NCBI GenBank assembly: GCA_964019335.1
Contig: OZ025671.1
Coordinates: 372,001-436,000, forward strand
From: Diplonema japonicum
Lineage: Eukaryota; Euglenozoa; Diplonemea; Diplonemida; Diplonemidae
Length of the DNA stretch: 64,000 bases
Direction of reading: 5' to 3'
Shown: positions 43,626 through 53,717 of the stretch, one piece after another
Layout: the number at the start of each line of letters is the position of its first letter
Numbering within the stretch: position 1 is the first letter of the stretch
The notes under the pieces: generated by a model
Seen by the model: the letters and a program-made list of their open reading frames with translations, nothing else
Told to the model about the DNA's origin: nothing
Databases searched by the model: none
Translations under genes and position numbers: made by a program

Positions 43626-44510
43626 CTATTTTACAGATGCAGCAGTGTGTGCTGTGTGGTGTGTTCGTGCTGACGGGACGGATACAGCAGAGGGATGGTC
43701 AGAAAGAGCTGCCGATCGTGTGGCAGAAACTGCTGACGGGCTGGCAGTGGCAGGAACTGAAGGCACAATGGATGCAGTGGCAGAACGAGCAGCTGTGTGC
43801 ACAGAGGTCGGTGGCTGAGAAGTGTGTTGTGAGAGGGAAGACTTCGTAAGCTTGCTGCTCGTTGTGTGCTGCGAAACTACACTAACACGACGTGAAGCCA
43901 CCCTCGAAGGGACCTGTGATATGGAAGGGCCGATGTCTTCCTGAGGTGGGGTGGGTGGAGCTATTTCCGCTTCCGCTTCCGCGATGTGTGCAACGAGAGG
44001 TGCAGCGGGTGGTGCACCACCGCCACCAAAGCCCGGAGGCAACGCTAGCCCCAATCTTTTCGCCACTTCCAAGGCCCGTCCCATTCTGTTCTCAGCAGCG
44101 TTGTGGGCCACAGCTGTCTCTATGACACTGGTCTCCATGTCAGTTTTTTCCTGAAGGATCTTGATACTTTTCTCCAGTTTTTTTGACGCTTCGCTTTTCT
44201 CGGGCAGCTCTGTCGGCTTCCCGATCTGCTCTTCCGTCAAGTGTGCAGGTTTGTCAGGAGACAACAGCAGCCCATCGATGATCCCGCCTATCCGTACAGC
44301 ACGGGTGTCCACTGCGGTATACTGCCCGCCCTGCCAAGCAGGGTCGCGCACCCTTGCTGGAGAGTACAGCTCCCTCGCAGGGGACGGCGACACGTACGGG
44401 GTGCTCCTGTCACGCCACGGGGAACTCCATTTGGTGGCGTTTTCTAGGAGGTCGTTGTACGGCAAAACATGCGCCATTCTTCCCTCTTTCCCCCTTCCTT
44501 GTGGATGCAT
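43626..44510 (-). CDS. Hypothetical Ser/Ala-rich protein
   Basis: 294 residues from the first ATG; an internal start at 44477 (MAHVLPYNDLL) is equally plausible. Residues ~12-90 have a mixed, conserved-looking composition (YNDLLENATKWSSPWRDR, PAWQGGQYTAVDTRAVRIGG). A charged helical segment (SEASKKLEKSIKILQEK) follows, then a low-complexity Ser/Ala/Thr/Val tail of more than 100 residues with many S-x-x-S and T-A-x-S steps. The tail is probably disordered. No domain is recognised. The 42-nt gap to the next gene downstream fits a tightly packed directional array. Confidence 0.68.
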   Translation of the reverse strand: MHPQGRGKEGRMAHVLPYNDLLENATKWSSPWRDRSTPYVSPSPARELYSPARVRDPAWQGGQYTAVDTRAVRIGGIIDGLLLSPDKPAHLTEEQIGKPTELPEKSEASKKLEKSIKILQEKTDMETSVIETAVAHNAAENRMGRALEVAKRLGLALPPGFGGGGAPPAAPLVAHIAEAEAEIAPPTPPQEDIGPSISQVPSRVASRRVSVVSQHTTSSKLTKSSLSQHTSQPPTSVHTAARSATASIVPSVPATASPSAVSATRSAALSDHPSAVSVPSARTHHTAHTAASVK

Positions 44511-44578
44511 AGTTATCTCTTTTCATTAAAAAAAAGAAAGAAAATAGGGGTAAAGAAAAAAAGATTTTTTTTCTTTTT

Positions 44579-45355
44579 TCAAGCCGTGTGTGTGGCCACA
44601 TGAGCTTCAAGAACCGTTCTGAGAGTGAAACGTTCGAGGCAGTAAGGGCATTCCATGGAGTTGAAGGCAGCGGGGCGGTATGGGGTGCAAAGCTGCTCGT
44701 GTTTGGTGAATTCAGTGCAGGAAGATGTGGCGTATCCACAGACTTTGCAAACCGGCAAGTGGACAAAGCCGTTCCTGTTGGTTTGGTTTAACTCAGTTTT
44801 TTTGTCTTGCACGACTTCTTGAAGGAATGTGCTGCTCTCGGGGACCTTGGTGATGATTCCGGTTTTGTGTCTGGGGGTCCTCCTGTTAGGGATGGCCACT
44901 ATCGCGCTGCGCGGTTCTTTTTTTTTCTTTTTTTCTTTTTTGTCTTTTTTCTTCGCGCTCTTTTCCTTCCGTATGTTCCACTCATCGTCAGTAGAGATAC
45001 AAGCTGTCATCTCTTCTTGGAGAGTGCTTGAATTAACTTCTGGTTTTGTTACCACTTTCACCTCCCTTAGTCCCGTCATTACGTCACTTTGTTTCGGTGT
45101 TTGCCTATTGACCTGACCCCACGCTTCTTCTTCATCACTTGGTACTTTTTTCGCCTTCTTCGCCGGTGTGGACTCGGGTTTTTTGACCGGGCTTCGTTTC
45201 CGCTTTTTAGCCGGCGTTTTCGGTTCGACTTCCTCCTTTTTTTTCCGCTTGGGAGCTTCCTTAGTTTTTGGCTTGGGCTTCTTTTTATCCTTTTTATCCT
45301 TATCTTTTTTATTTGAAGGCTTCTCACTCTCGCTTTTTTTTTTTCTTCCCGGCAT
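44579..45355 (-). CDS. Lys-rich nuclear protein with C2H2 zinc fingers
   Basis: 258 residues. The N-terminal ~75 residues are almost entirely K, P and E (for example KKRKRSPVKKPESTPAKKAKK), a strong nuclear-localisation signal. A second Lys block (KSAKKKDKKEKKKKKEP) lies near 130. The C-terminal ~60 residues hold two C2H2-like fingers: CKVCGYATSSCTEFTKHEQLC (an irregular one with C at the last position) and CPYCLERFTLRTVLEAHVATH, a canonical CxxC-x12-HxxxH. It probably binds DNA or chromatin. The ATG is preceded on the coding strand by a ~22-nt A-run, and another A-run follows the stop. Confidence 0.83.
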   Translation of the reverse strand: MPGRKKKSESEKPSNKKDKDKKDKKKPKPKTKEAPKRKKKEEVEPKTPAKKRKRSPVKKPESTPAKKAKKVPSDEEEAWGQVNRQTPKQSDVMTGLREVKVVTKPEVNSSTLQEEMTACISTDDEWNIRKEKSAKKKDKKEKKKKKEPRSAIVAIPNRRTPRHKTGIITKVPESSTFLQEVVQDKKTELNQTNRNGFVHLPVCKVCGYATSSCTEFTKHEQLCTPYRPAAFNSMECPYCLERFTLRTVLEAHVATHTA

Positions 45356-46286
45356 TTTTTTTTTTTTTTTTTTTTTTCCTTTTTTTCAAAAAAAAAAAAT
45401 GTTTCACAACTTCTCGATACAAGAAAAGAAAATAAAAGAAAAAGAAAAAGAAAACCGCAGGAAAAAAAAAAAGATTCTTAACACAAGCAGGGAAAATGGG
45501 GGTGGGAGGGGTGCGGAAAAACATGTGAAGTAAATAAAAAGAGGGGGGGGGGAAGAAATATGCAAACCAATATCTCCCCTATTCACCCTCTGCCCAGAAT
45601 TTTTTTTTTTGGCTCTTGTTTTATTTTCATGGGTGGTTCCCTTTCCCGTCGACTAGGTTTATATATAACACAATTGCACTGTCGAAAAAAAGGGGGGGGG
45701 GGGCAAGAGCTTTCCTGCAATAATGCGCAGACGGGTAGGGCTTCGCTCTATCGTTGATTTGCAAAAAAAAAAAAAAATAAATAAAGAGAGAGAAAAGGAA
45801 AGTGGGAGGAGGAAGGAGGTGGAGAGAAATAATGAATAAAAGGGGGGGTAGCACTTGGGAGGTGGGAATGTGTGAAGTGAGGGGAAAAAAAAATAAATAA
45901 AAAAAATAAAAAGGAGATGCCGGCTCTCCAAGCTGGGAGAGGAGAGGAAAGAACAGAAAAAAAAATTTTTTTTTAAAAGGAAAAGTGGCGAAAAAAAGTT
46001 TTTCTGCACACTGCCTTATTCCTTGTCTTCGCCCCCTACTTAAAGGGGGAGGTTGTCTTTCTTTCTTTTCTTCCTAATTTGAAAACTCGTTTTTTTTTCC
46101 TCTTTTTTTTTTCCCCCTTCCCCTCTCTATCTCTTTCTTCGCCCAGTGTATCTATTGAAAAAAAAAAACATAATGTCTCACCCCCTACCAAAAGGGGGAG
46201 GTTGTAGGAACGGCTTTTTTTTTTTTTGTTGGAACGGCTTTTCTTTTTTGTTTTCCATAATCATCATCTCATGGTAAAAGGAAGGG

Positions 46287-46330
<44 letters not shown>

Positions 46331-47119
46331 GAAAAAACTTTTTTGAAAATTCTTTTTGGAATTTCTTGATATTTTTACCATTCTTTTTTGTTTGAAAATA
46401 CAGTAGGACTTAAATAGCAGGGCACCCTTTAAAAAAAAAAAAAACTCACCACCGGCAAGTAGAGGTTCACGCACTGAGTGCAAAAAAAAAAAAAAAAAAA
46501 AAAAAATAGAATTGAGGAAACACCGCGTATGCACCAAGGTATAAATTCCAGTTTTGGACTAATGGTGACGAGGACTTTAGGTTGTAAAGAATAAAAAAGA
46601 TGTTGTGGGCCTTTTCTTCAATTTAAGGAAGTTTTGTTGGGGCCCTATACAATGAAGGGCAGAAAACCCTTCACTAAAAGCTTGGGCACAATCTTTCGTT
46701 TCTTCTTTTTTTTTAATTTTGCTTTTATAACTTTTTTTTTTTAGAAATTCATTTTTATAAAAAAAAAAAAAAAAAAATAAAAAGAGATAAAAGAAGGGGG
46801 GAAATACAAGGAAAAATAGAAGAGACACAGAATTCTCTCCTTTTTTCCCCCATTTTTTTTTTGCTGAACTTTAAAAAAAAAAAAAAACTTCCATTCAAGA
46901 AAAAAACAAGAAAAAAGGAGAGGGGGGATAAGGGTGATTTCGCTCAACCCCCCCCCTTTTCACTTCCTTTTTTTTCCCTCTGAGAAGCTAAGTGATATTT
47001 CTTTTTTTTTCTTCTTTCTTTTTTTTTTTCCAAGTTCAACTGTTTCCACCCCTTCCTGCTTTTAGCGTTTTCGTTTTCTTTTTTTCTTTTTTTTTTTTTT
47101 TCCGGAACCGAGAATTGGT

Positions 47120-47158
<39 letters not shown>

Positions 47159-48095
47159 CAAATCAATACAAATAAAAAAAAAAATTGCGACTGAATGAAA
47201 TGGAGGAGGTAAGCAGGGGGAGGTGGGGACAAAGGAAACAAAAACAAAACGGAAATAAATAAAATAAAATAAAATAAAATGTAAGTAAGAGGCCCCTCCG
47301 TCGCACCTCTTCACTTGGCTGGCAAAGCTTTACAAGACAAAAAGTTTAAACTGTGAGGTTGGGCACTCGTCCCTCGCCTTCGTGTTACCCATTGTGCTGT
47401 TAATAATGGCTTCACAAGAGGCCAAAGGGGAGGTGTCTTCACACCTGAGACCTTGTACGGGGACTTCGGTCCTGCTGCCCTCCAAAGAAACTAAAAAAAA
47501 AAAAAAGAAAAAAGTATTTTTGTTTCACCAGCCTTGTAGAAAAAGCTACCAATCTCTCCCTGAGCGCGGGGGGGGGGGGGGGGTAAACAAAGAAAGTAGC
47601 ATTCAAGAGAATTTGTGCATTTAAAACAAAAAAAATTGGGCGCGGGAAAAAAAAAAAAAAAGGAAATAGCTCCTCTCGAACTTCAATGCAAATAGAACTG
47701 GGGAGGGGACTTTTTTCATTTAGGTGGTAGTTTGCACTCTGCACAGCACAAAAAAGGGAGGGAAGATGGGGCAAAAAAAATCTAAAGTAAAAAAAAAAAG
47801 TGCTACCAAAAAGGAGGGGATGGGGGGACTCAATAAAAATAAAATAAAAAAAACAGCAACATTCCAAACACGTTTTTAATTCTGAAAGAAAGCAGTTCTA
47901 AGTTAACATCTGTAATAACGTAGCCATTCAACCGTGGCTGGGGAAGGAAACCCTTGTTTTGGAAATTAGCTTAGGTTTTCTTTTTCTCCTTCTTTTGCTC
48001 ACTGAGGTAGAAAACAAAGAAGAAAGAAGAAGGAAATAAAATTAAAAGAAATAAAACGAAAAAATGACTTTTTTTTAGCTACCTCGCAAAATATT

Positions 48096-48132
<37 letters not shown>

Positions 48133-48474
48133 GCGGGCAACTTTTCGTCCGCAAGCAGATATAACTAGGAAAGGGTGGGGGCAAAAAAAAAAAGGGGGTG
48201 GGGGAAGAAAGGGAGGCGTGTTTGGCTACTTTTTCGTTGTTGTTGTTGTTTTTTTTTTTTCCTTCTTTTTTTTTTCTCTCGCTTTTCGATTCTTTTTTTT
48301 TTTTTTTGAAAAAAAACTTTTCCCTCGCTCTACTATGTTGGGCAAGTGTCACCCGAATCCCAAAGTTAATTGGGAATCGTTTTTTTCTTTCTTTCTTTTT
48401 TTTTTTTTTAAATTATTTGTATCGATAATTCTTTTTTTTGTTGTTGTTGTTTTTATTATTATTCCCATTCTGAC
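45356..48474. other. 3.1 kb low-complexity spacer
   Basis: The largest desert in the window. It contains many runs, including a ~43-nt A-run near 46287-46329, A-run 47127-47156 and T-run 48098-48129. Two related short motifs, CCCCCTACTTAAAGGGGG at 46032 and CCCCCTACCAAAAGGGGG at 46181, lie 150 nt apart, each followed by AGGTTGT. The interval 47300-47470 has ordinary composition but no frame I trust. No gene is supported. Confidence 0.6.
46032..46206. repeat. Pair of short inverted motifs
   Basis: Two ~25-nt copies (46032-46056 and 46181-46206) share CCCCCTAC...AAAGGGGGAGGTTGT. Each contains a CCCCCT/AGGGGG inverted pair and could fold into a small hairpin. The sequence between them is T/C-rich spacer. 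The role is unknown. Confidence 0.4.
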
Positions 48475-49860
48475 TTAAATAAGTCTATCAGCATTGGCAG
48501 CCTCGAGAGGGATGAACGAGACCTGCTGCTGCGCGTTGGTAGGCGAACTGTTGTTCGACGAATTGTTGCTGTGGTGGCCGTGGTGGTGGCCGTGGTTGTG
48601 GCCGTGCCCATGGTGATGGTGGCTGTGCCTTTCCCTGTTGTTCCTCTTGTTCTTCGAGGTCCGAAGGTACAGCTTCTTAGACATCTTTGCAGCGTGTGGC
48701 GTCTGCGGGAGAGCCGCATTCACCGTTTCCGTCAACACCGGGAGAAGGTGGTCAGGACAGTTCGAAATCGCTTTCTGCAACACAAAGTTCCCAGAATCAT
48801 GAGCTGCGATAAGCCCACACGCAGAAGGCGACAACAAGTTTGCAATCAAGTTGCCCAGCACATAAGCAGGCGTCTGTTGATGCTCCAAGATCGCCTCTGC
48901 AACGTACGACCCATGCTTGTGGAGGACGTACTTCTTGACGCTCTTTGAGATGATCTCTGCAGCGGTGGTGATGAGCGCAGGGCGGACGTCGAAACACTTC
49001 GACAACAAGTAGTTCCCTGCAGGGTGCAGGACAAGGTCCGTCACGCTGGTCTCGATAGCGGTCAGCACCGGCGCGCAGTCGATCCCCTGTGCGATGGAGG
49101 CCTCGATGTCGCCCTGCAGCCCCGTGCACTGCTTCGTGTTGTTCACCAACGTCATTAGATTCTGCGCGGCATACGCCATCTTCTCGTCCAAGGCCATCGA
49201 ATTGTACAAAGCACTCACATTCTCCCTCTGGCTCCCGGGGTACTCCGCCACCACCGACTTGCATGTCGGGCAGGTTGTCCTTTGCGGCATCTCATACGAG
49301 AGCACCACGCCAGGTGCGATCATGTGGAACTCGGATGCTTCCTGCACAGTGGGCGCGTGCAGGTGCATGGCGGGCAGCCTCGGTACAATGTAGACGGCAG
49401 CTCCCGGCGAGCATACCTGCTCGATGAAGGTGCTGTTGTGGAGCATCGAGTTCGCGCAGCTAACCTGGAAGTCCCTCGTGCTCCATCCGTACAGCGTGGC
49501 GACCTCTGTCTTTAGCATCTCGACAGTGGAGTGGCCCACGATGTACGGCATCCACACCTTGTGCCCAGAGGGGTGCACCACTGCTACCACTGTCTCTGGC
49601 GAGCTGGGCTTCGTCGAGGCAGGCACCCCCGACATGGTGGTGCTGCCGAAGCTGTTGTTGCTGATGTACCCGGAACCTCCAAGGCTGTTGCTGTAGCCGC
49701 CCCACACGCACTCTGAATACCTCTCCCACTTCTCCACTTCCGGCTTCAGGTACGAGTGCCATGCCTCATCCTGCTCGTAGTCGACAGAGCTCTGGGGGCC
49801 TGTGCTCAGCGTCTCTTCTGTGCCTTCGCTGTATGCACGCTCGCAGGTGAAGAGCGACAT
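48475..49860 (-). CDS. PUF-repeat protein with N-terminal ubiquitin-like domain
   Basis: 461 residues from the ATG at 49860 (MSLFTCERAYSEG). Residues ~90-165 look ubiquitin-like: VVAVVHPSGHKVWMPYIVGH, STVEMLKTEVATLYGW, then SMLHNSTFIEQV and AAVYIVPRLP. A short TCPTCKSVV pair follows. Residues ~270-390 contain PUF (Pumilio) repeats with the family's paired elements: VLHPAGNYLLSKCFDV, VLHKHGSYVAEAILEH and AAHDSGNFVLQKAISN. PUF proteins bind mRNA 3' UTRs and control translation and decay. Only three or four repeats are evident instead of eight, so the repeat domain is short or diverged. The C-terminus is a His/Asn/Ser-rich tail (HSHHHHGHGHNHGHHHGHH) that could bind metal. Confidence 0.85.
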   Translation of the reverse strand: MSLFTCERAYSEGTEETLSTGPQSSVDYEQDEAWHSYLKPEVEKWERYSECVWGGYSNSLGGSGYISNNSFGSTTMSGVPASTKPSSPETVVAVVHPSGHKVWMPYIVGHSTVEMLKTEVATLYGWSTRDFQVSCANSMLHNSTFIEQVCSPGAAVYIVPRLPAMHLHAPTVQEASEFHMIAPGVVLSYEMPQRTTCPTCKSVVAEYPGSQRENVSALYNSMALDEKMAYAAQNLMTLVNNTKQCTGLQGDIEASIAQGIDCAPVLTAIETSVTDLVLHPAGNYLLSKCFDVRPALITTAAEIISKSVKKYVLHKHGSYVAEAILEHQQTPAYVLGNLIANLLSPSACGLIAAHDSGNFVLQKAISNCPDHLLPVLTETVNAALPQTPHAAKMSKKLYLRTSKNKRNNRERHSHHHHGHGHNHGHHHGHHSNNSSNNSSPTNAQQQVSFIPLEAANADRLI

Positions 49861-50031
49861 TTTTCTGTTTGTTTTCTTTTTTTTTCTTTTTTGATACTTT
49901 CTTATTCCCCAATTCATTGCAGTGAAAAAAGAAAAAAAGACTATTCTTCTAAGTTTTTGCGCTCACCGGGCCGAAAAAAAAAAAGAAAAAGAAAACACCC
50001 TCCCCTTCACAAAAAGAAAACACCCTCCCCT

Positions 50032-51264
50032 TCACTCCGCCCAACCCCTGCGCTTCAGCAACATGTCGATCTCATCGGCCACTTGTTCCGAACGCGAAGT
50101 GTTGCCCGCCCTGTCGTGCACGGAGCGCAGGGCTTTGAGAATCGTAATGTTCGCCTTCATATGGCGGTTGGGAATCTGGGAGAAAACCTCGTCAGCGACA
50201 GTGGGGTCGAGGGTTTGGAGGTAGGCCGCATACAGAGAAGGGCCGGACGTCATCCCAGAGGCAAGTGCGGTGTTGTAGTACGACCTAGTCAGGAGACGCC
50301 AGTCAGGCGGCTGGAGAACAGCAAGCGCGTGGATTTGAGCAGCGAAGACAGCTACAGAGGGTGGGTCGCTGAGGCGGGCAAATAGCTTGGTGACTTCATC
50401 CCTGTTCCCAAGGTTGGCATGAACAATTAAAAGCTCGGCAGGGACGCCAATCCCCGGCAGCCCTTCGAACTGTTCAGTGTACACGTCAAGGCAGTCTCTG
50501 TACTGCTGCAGGTCAACCAACCTCCTCACAACAGCAACACAGCTGTGCATGGTCACTCCTACGCCGTCGGCTTCTTTTAATCTCAATATTTTGCGCACTT
50601 CCTCTTTCGACTCTGCTAGGCTGAGCAGCCCGTCATGGACGGCACCCGTCATGCTAACCTTTTCTCGTTTCATGATGTTGTAGATTTTCCAAGCTTTTGC
50701 TTTTTTCCTACCTTTCACGTTGAGGGCAAGCAGCGACGCTAAGATCTCGTCATTGGGCTTCAGCCCCTCATTGTTTAGCTCGGTAAGGAACTCGTTGGCT
50801 GCGTAAAGGTCGATTGCGTTCCTAGCCACACTGAAAATGCTGACAAAGGTTTCCATGGTAGGGGGAATCCCCTTGTGGAGCATGCTCCTGTAGAGGCTCC
50901 TCGCTGCTGTCACGTTTCTGCTGTGTTTCATGAACCCTGCAAGGGTGTTGTACGTGGTCTTCCCTATTACGTGTTTTTGCTGCGCTTGTAACTCCTCGAG
51001 GAGATTCCAAACTCTTGTTCCTACTTCCTGCTGTCGCCATTTCTTCCCTCTCCCAACATCGAGCACCTCTTTTACGTACTCTGCAACTTCTGTATCTGTC
51101 ATCCCACCCCCCTTGCTGCGCTGTGTACCGACTTGTGCTCTGAAAGCTACCCGTTGCAGGAGGACATCGTCCTCTGTCTCTGCTCCCGTCACCCTTGCTA
51201 CGAGCTCGTCATAGCTCTCCACTAACCTGTTCAGGTTCCTTATTCTTAGCCTCCGAGTTAACAT
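50032..51264 (-). CDS. PPR-type (pentatricopeptide) helical-repeat protein, probably mitochondrial
   Basis: 410 residues. The N-terminus MLTRRLRIRNLNRLVESYDE is basic and could target the protein to mitochondria. Helical-hairpin repeats of about 35 residues run from ~95 to ~390. The clearest is TTYNTLAGFMKHSRNVTAARSLYRSMLHKGIPPT, with the PPR rhythm 'TYNxLI......A..L...M...G..P'. Next are METFVSIFSVARNAIDLYAANEFLTELNNEGLKPN and DEILASLLALNVKGRKKAKAWKIYNIMKREKVS; a later weaker one is EVTKLFARL. PPR proteins bind organelle RNA and act in processing, stability or translation. No SMR or editing domain is present. RNA target unknown. Confidence 0.82.
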   Translation of the reverse strand: MLTRRLRIRNLNRLVESYDELVARVTGAETEDDVLLQRVAFRAQVGTQRSKGGGMTDTEVAEYVKEVLDVGRGKKWRQQEVGTRVWNLLEELQAQQKHVIGKTTYNTLAGFMKHSRNVTAARSLYRSMLHKGIPPTMETFVSIFSVARNAIDLYAANEFLTELNNEGLKPNDEILASLLALNVKGRKKAKAWKIYNIMKREKVSMTGAVHDGLLSLAESKEEVRKILRLKEADGVGVTMHSCVAVVRRLVDLQQYRDCLDVYTEQFEGLPGIGVPAELLIVHANLGNRDEVTKLFARLSDPPSVAVFAAQIHALAVLQPPDWRLLTRSYYNTALASGMTSGPSLYAAYLQTLDPTVADEVFSQIPNRHMKANITILKALRSVHDRAGNTSRSEQVADEIDMLLKRRGWAE

Positions 51265-51478
51265 TTAACTTTTCCGTTTGTCATGTGTGGTCTGTTTTTT
51301 TTTTTTTCTCTTTCTATTTTGTTTCTCAAGGTGACCTGCGATGCATTGCGTTTGAAGAATGGCTGAGTCAATGATTTTTTTCTTCTTTTTTTAAATTTTT
51401 TTGAAAATGATTTTTTTGGCTTTTTTTTTTTTTTTTTCTTCTTCACCTACATCTTAACGATTGGCAGTTGCTTAGTGC

Positions 51479-52237
51479 TTAGTTACCCCAGTCACCGGCG
51501 GCATCGTCACCCCAGTTCTCCACACCAGCGTCCTCGGTGGCGGTGGTGACGACCTTCTTGTCCTCGATGGCCTTCTCCTCCTCGGCCTCCTTCTTGAGGA
51601 CATCCTCGGGGTCGCGGTAGAAGAAGAGGTCGACCTTCACCTCCCAAGGGACGGTCCTGAGGATGGTGGACCTCATCCTGAGGACCTCCCTGGAGAGCAT
51701 CCAGTAAAGCATACCGATGGAGAGCTTACCACGGTTGTTGCAGGGGATCGCGAGGTCGACGTGGGTGAGGGGGGAGTCGGTGTCGCAGAAGGCGATGATG
51801 GGGACGTTCACGTAGGCGGACTCCCTGATGGCCTGGTGGTCGGTACGGGGGTCGGTCACGATGATCAGCCTGGGCTGGGCGAACTTCTCCTGCTTCTGGT
51901 TGGTGAAGGACCCGGGGCAGAACCTACCAGCCATCGAGGTGGCGCCGGTGTTCTGGGCGTACTTCAGGACAGCCCTCTGACCGAAGGGCCTGGCGGAGAT
52001 CACCACCACGTCGGCGGGGTTCTCGACCGTCACGATCATACGGGCAGCCAGCACGAGCTTCTCCCAGGTCATGTGGAGGTTGATGATGTGGATCCCGTCC
52101 TTCCTCCTCGCGCTCACGTACCTCTCCATCGAGGCCGTCAAGTTCTTCGTCCCCATCTGGGCCTTGCATGCAAGGAGCTTCTGGATGTCGTTCTCCTCAG
52201 CACGGAGGACGCGCGAGCCGCTGTTGACGCAGGTCAT
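51479..52237 (-). CDS. RPSA: 40S ribosomal protein SA (uS2), copy 1
   Basis: 252 residues. It carries the uS2/RPSA landmarks: [48 protein letters not shown], then [22 protein letters not shown] and [25 protein letters not shown]. The acidic tail ends in [13 protein letters not shown], a shortened version of the W-rich SA tail. The protein is part of the small-subunit head-body junction and binds 18S rRNA in the cytosol. Codon use is strongly biased to C/G in third positions, as expected of a highly expressed gene. A second copy at 57641-58399 appears identical in sequence, 6,162 nt away on the same strand, while the flanks differ. The start ATG is preceded by TTGTTAAGACTTAAC-type sequence similar in part to the other copy. 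Confidence 0.97.
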   Translation of the reverse strand: MTCVNSGSRVLRAEENDIQKLLACKAQMGTKNLTASMERYVSARRKDGIHIINLHMTWEKLVLAARMIVTVENPADVVVISARPFGQRAVLKYAQNTGATSMAGRFCPGSFTNQKQEKFAQPRLIIVTDPRTDHQAIRESAYVNVPIIAFCDTDSPLTHVDLAIPCNNRGKLSIGMLYWMLSREVLRMRSTILRTVPWEVKVDLFFYRDPEDVLKKEAEEEKAIEDKKVVTTATEDAGVENWGDDAAGDWGN

Positions 52238-52704
52238 TTTAGTTGTTAAGACTTAACTACCTATTAATGAATATTTCAGAAATGACACATACCAACAAAA
52301 GGGAAAAGGCTAGAGAGTGGAAAGGTAAAAGGAGAAAAAAAGTGTATAGAAGCCTTGAAAAAGGCCCCCCCCTTTTTTTTTAACCACTAAGCCCACAGGC
52401 TAATAACCGAAAAAGTCAATTTCCCAAAAGAATTCAAAAAAATGGCAGCAATTACCAAACAAAGTGTTCTTTTTATGGAGAAGTGATCTCTAGAGCTAGA
52501 GACATTCAGGCCCTGAGCTGGCTTTGACCTTATGATTTTTGACCCAATACCTAAAAGTAAGGGGGGAGAAGTAAGAAAGTGGAAAATAAATAATCAAGCC
52601 CAGATTTAGCTTGCGTTTCACACCTCTCTTGTTGTAACCCTTGTCACCCCTCGTTCGTGAAGTAATTTCAGAGTGTCGTGAAATAAAACCACTTACCTAC
52701 CGCC

Positions 52705-52799
52705 AAGTAATGCTTTACCGACCTCTCAGTAAAGTCATTACTTGTTGGCAGTAAATAGCTATTATTGCACTCATGCTCATTACTTCACGGTGAAGTAAT
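52705..52799. repeat. Two adjacent hairpin-forming sequences
   Basis: The first is AAGTAATG...CATTACTT with an inner TTTAC/GTAAA pair around a 10-nt loop (52705-52743). The second is the near-perfect palindrome ATTACTTCAC-G-GTGAAGTAAT (52779-52799). The sequence GAAGTAAT also recurs just upstream, at about 52660. These may be protein- or RNA-fold sites. Confidence 0.45.
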
Positions 52800-53060
52800 A
52801 AGGATGCGGCCCTTCCCGATCCGCAAAGTGTCCCGGCTCTATCCTCAAAGGGGGTCCTTTGGGTTACACAGGAAACATAAGGGACTTCATCTCGGGCGGT
52901 GGCCGGATCCAAAGAAACCTTGTTTCTCCGGTAATTTCAAAAAAACTCGATAAAATTCCAGTGTGCATGGGGGTACTTACTGTTCAGGAAATTCAAAAAA
53001 AATAAAAAAAATGGGGCTTTGATTGCTACACTAAGTGGCGTTAAGTGTGCAACGAAGCAC

Positions 53061-53188
53061 GAACTGTCTACTTGATTACAGGGGGCGCACCTCCCGGCCG
53101 CTCTGTAACTTATTCTGCGTTCCGCGTCGTGTCCTTAATACTTACCCGCTACCGGTGATGACCGACGAAGAGGTCAACAGCGAACAAC
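53061..53188. repeat. Dispersed repeat, short copy
   Basis: Matches both ends of the 233-nt element at 20603-20835. The shared left part begins GAACTGTCTACTTGATTACA and the shared right part ends AACAGCGAACAAC. The middle ~110 nt are missing here and replaced by ACTTACCC, so the internal segment was lost from this copy or gained in the other. Confidence 0.55.
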
Positions 53189-53349
53189 CCCACCCACAAA
53201 AAAAGGGGGGGTAAATAATTCACCGATAAAAGTTGATTCAATATTTTTTTTTTTCTTACCCAGTTTTTAGACCAACACGCGGAAAGGAATGAGACTTGAA
53301 TTTCAGTGGGCCATGCAGTATATGGCATAGGCGGACAGAAGGGATTCCC

Positions 53350-53350
53350 C

Positions 53351-53383
<33 letters not shown>
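53350..53383. repeat. (TTG)n microsatellite
   Basis: About eleven consecutive TTG triplets, the only clear trinucleotide tract in the window, in spacer DNA. On the minus strand it reads CAA and would encode poly-Gln in the open frame there, but that frame is not supported as a gene. Confidence 0.85.
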
Positions 53384-53385
<2 letters not shown>

Positions 53386-53602
53386 GTTTTTTGTTCCGTA
53401 CTTAATCTTCAAAAATCTTTCTTTTTTTTTTATATCTCGCTTAATGTCGATCTCAAAAACAGAAGACAGCCACCTCACGGCGGCCAATGAAGCAACCCTA
53501 AGGGGTTGCCAGGCTACCTGTGTCACGCTGTCCACCGCCCTTCACGAAGCTTTTTTTAAAACAAAAAAGTGGGAAAAAAGAAAAAGAAAAACCGTTTTAT
53601 AA

Positions 53603-53717
53603 CGCCCCATATCTCTAACCCTTCCGTTAGGACGACACAGAAAATTTGCTATTTTTTTTTTTTTTTTTTTTTTTTTTCAAAACAAAGACTGCAATACAGG
53701 CTCTAGAGATATGGGGC
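53603..53717. repeat. 15-bp perfect inverted repeat around a T-run
   Basis: CGCCCCATATCTCTA at 53603-53617 is repeated in inverse orientation as TAGAGATATGGGGCG at 53703-53717. The ~85 nt between them contain a 27-nt T-run. Confidence 0.65.

Noticed and set aside
47300..47470. Ordinary-composition segment in the 3 kb desert, read as possible tRNA or exon
   Set aside because: No A/B boxes, no cloverleaf and no frame with coding character could be found.
53130..53150. ATACTTACC on the plus strand, like the 5' end of U1 snRNA
   Set aside because: No U1 stem-loop I sequence or Sm site follows, and the string is absent from the other repeat copy, so it looks like a by-product of the deletion junction.
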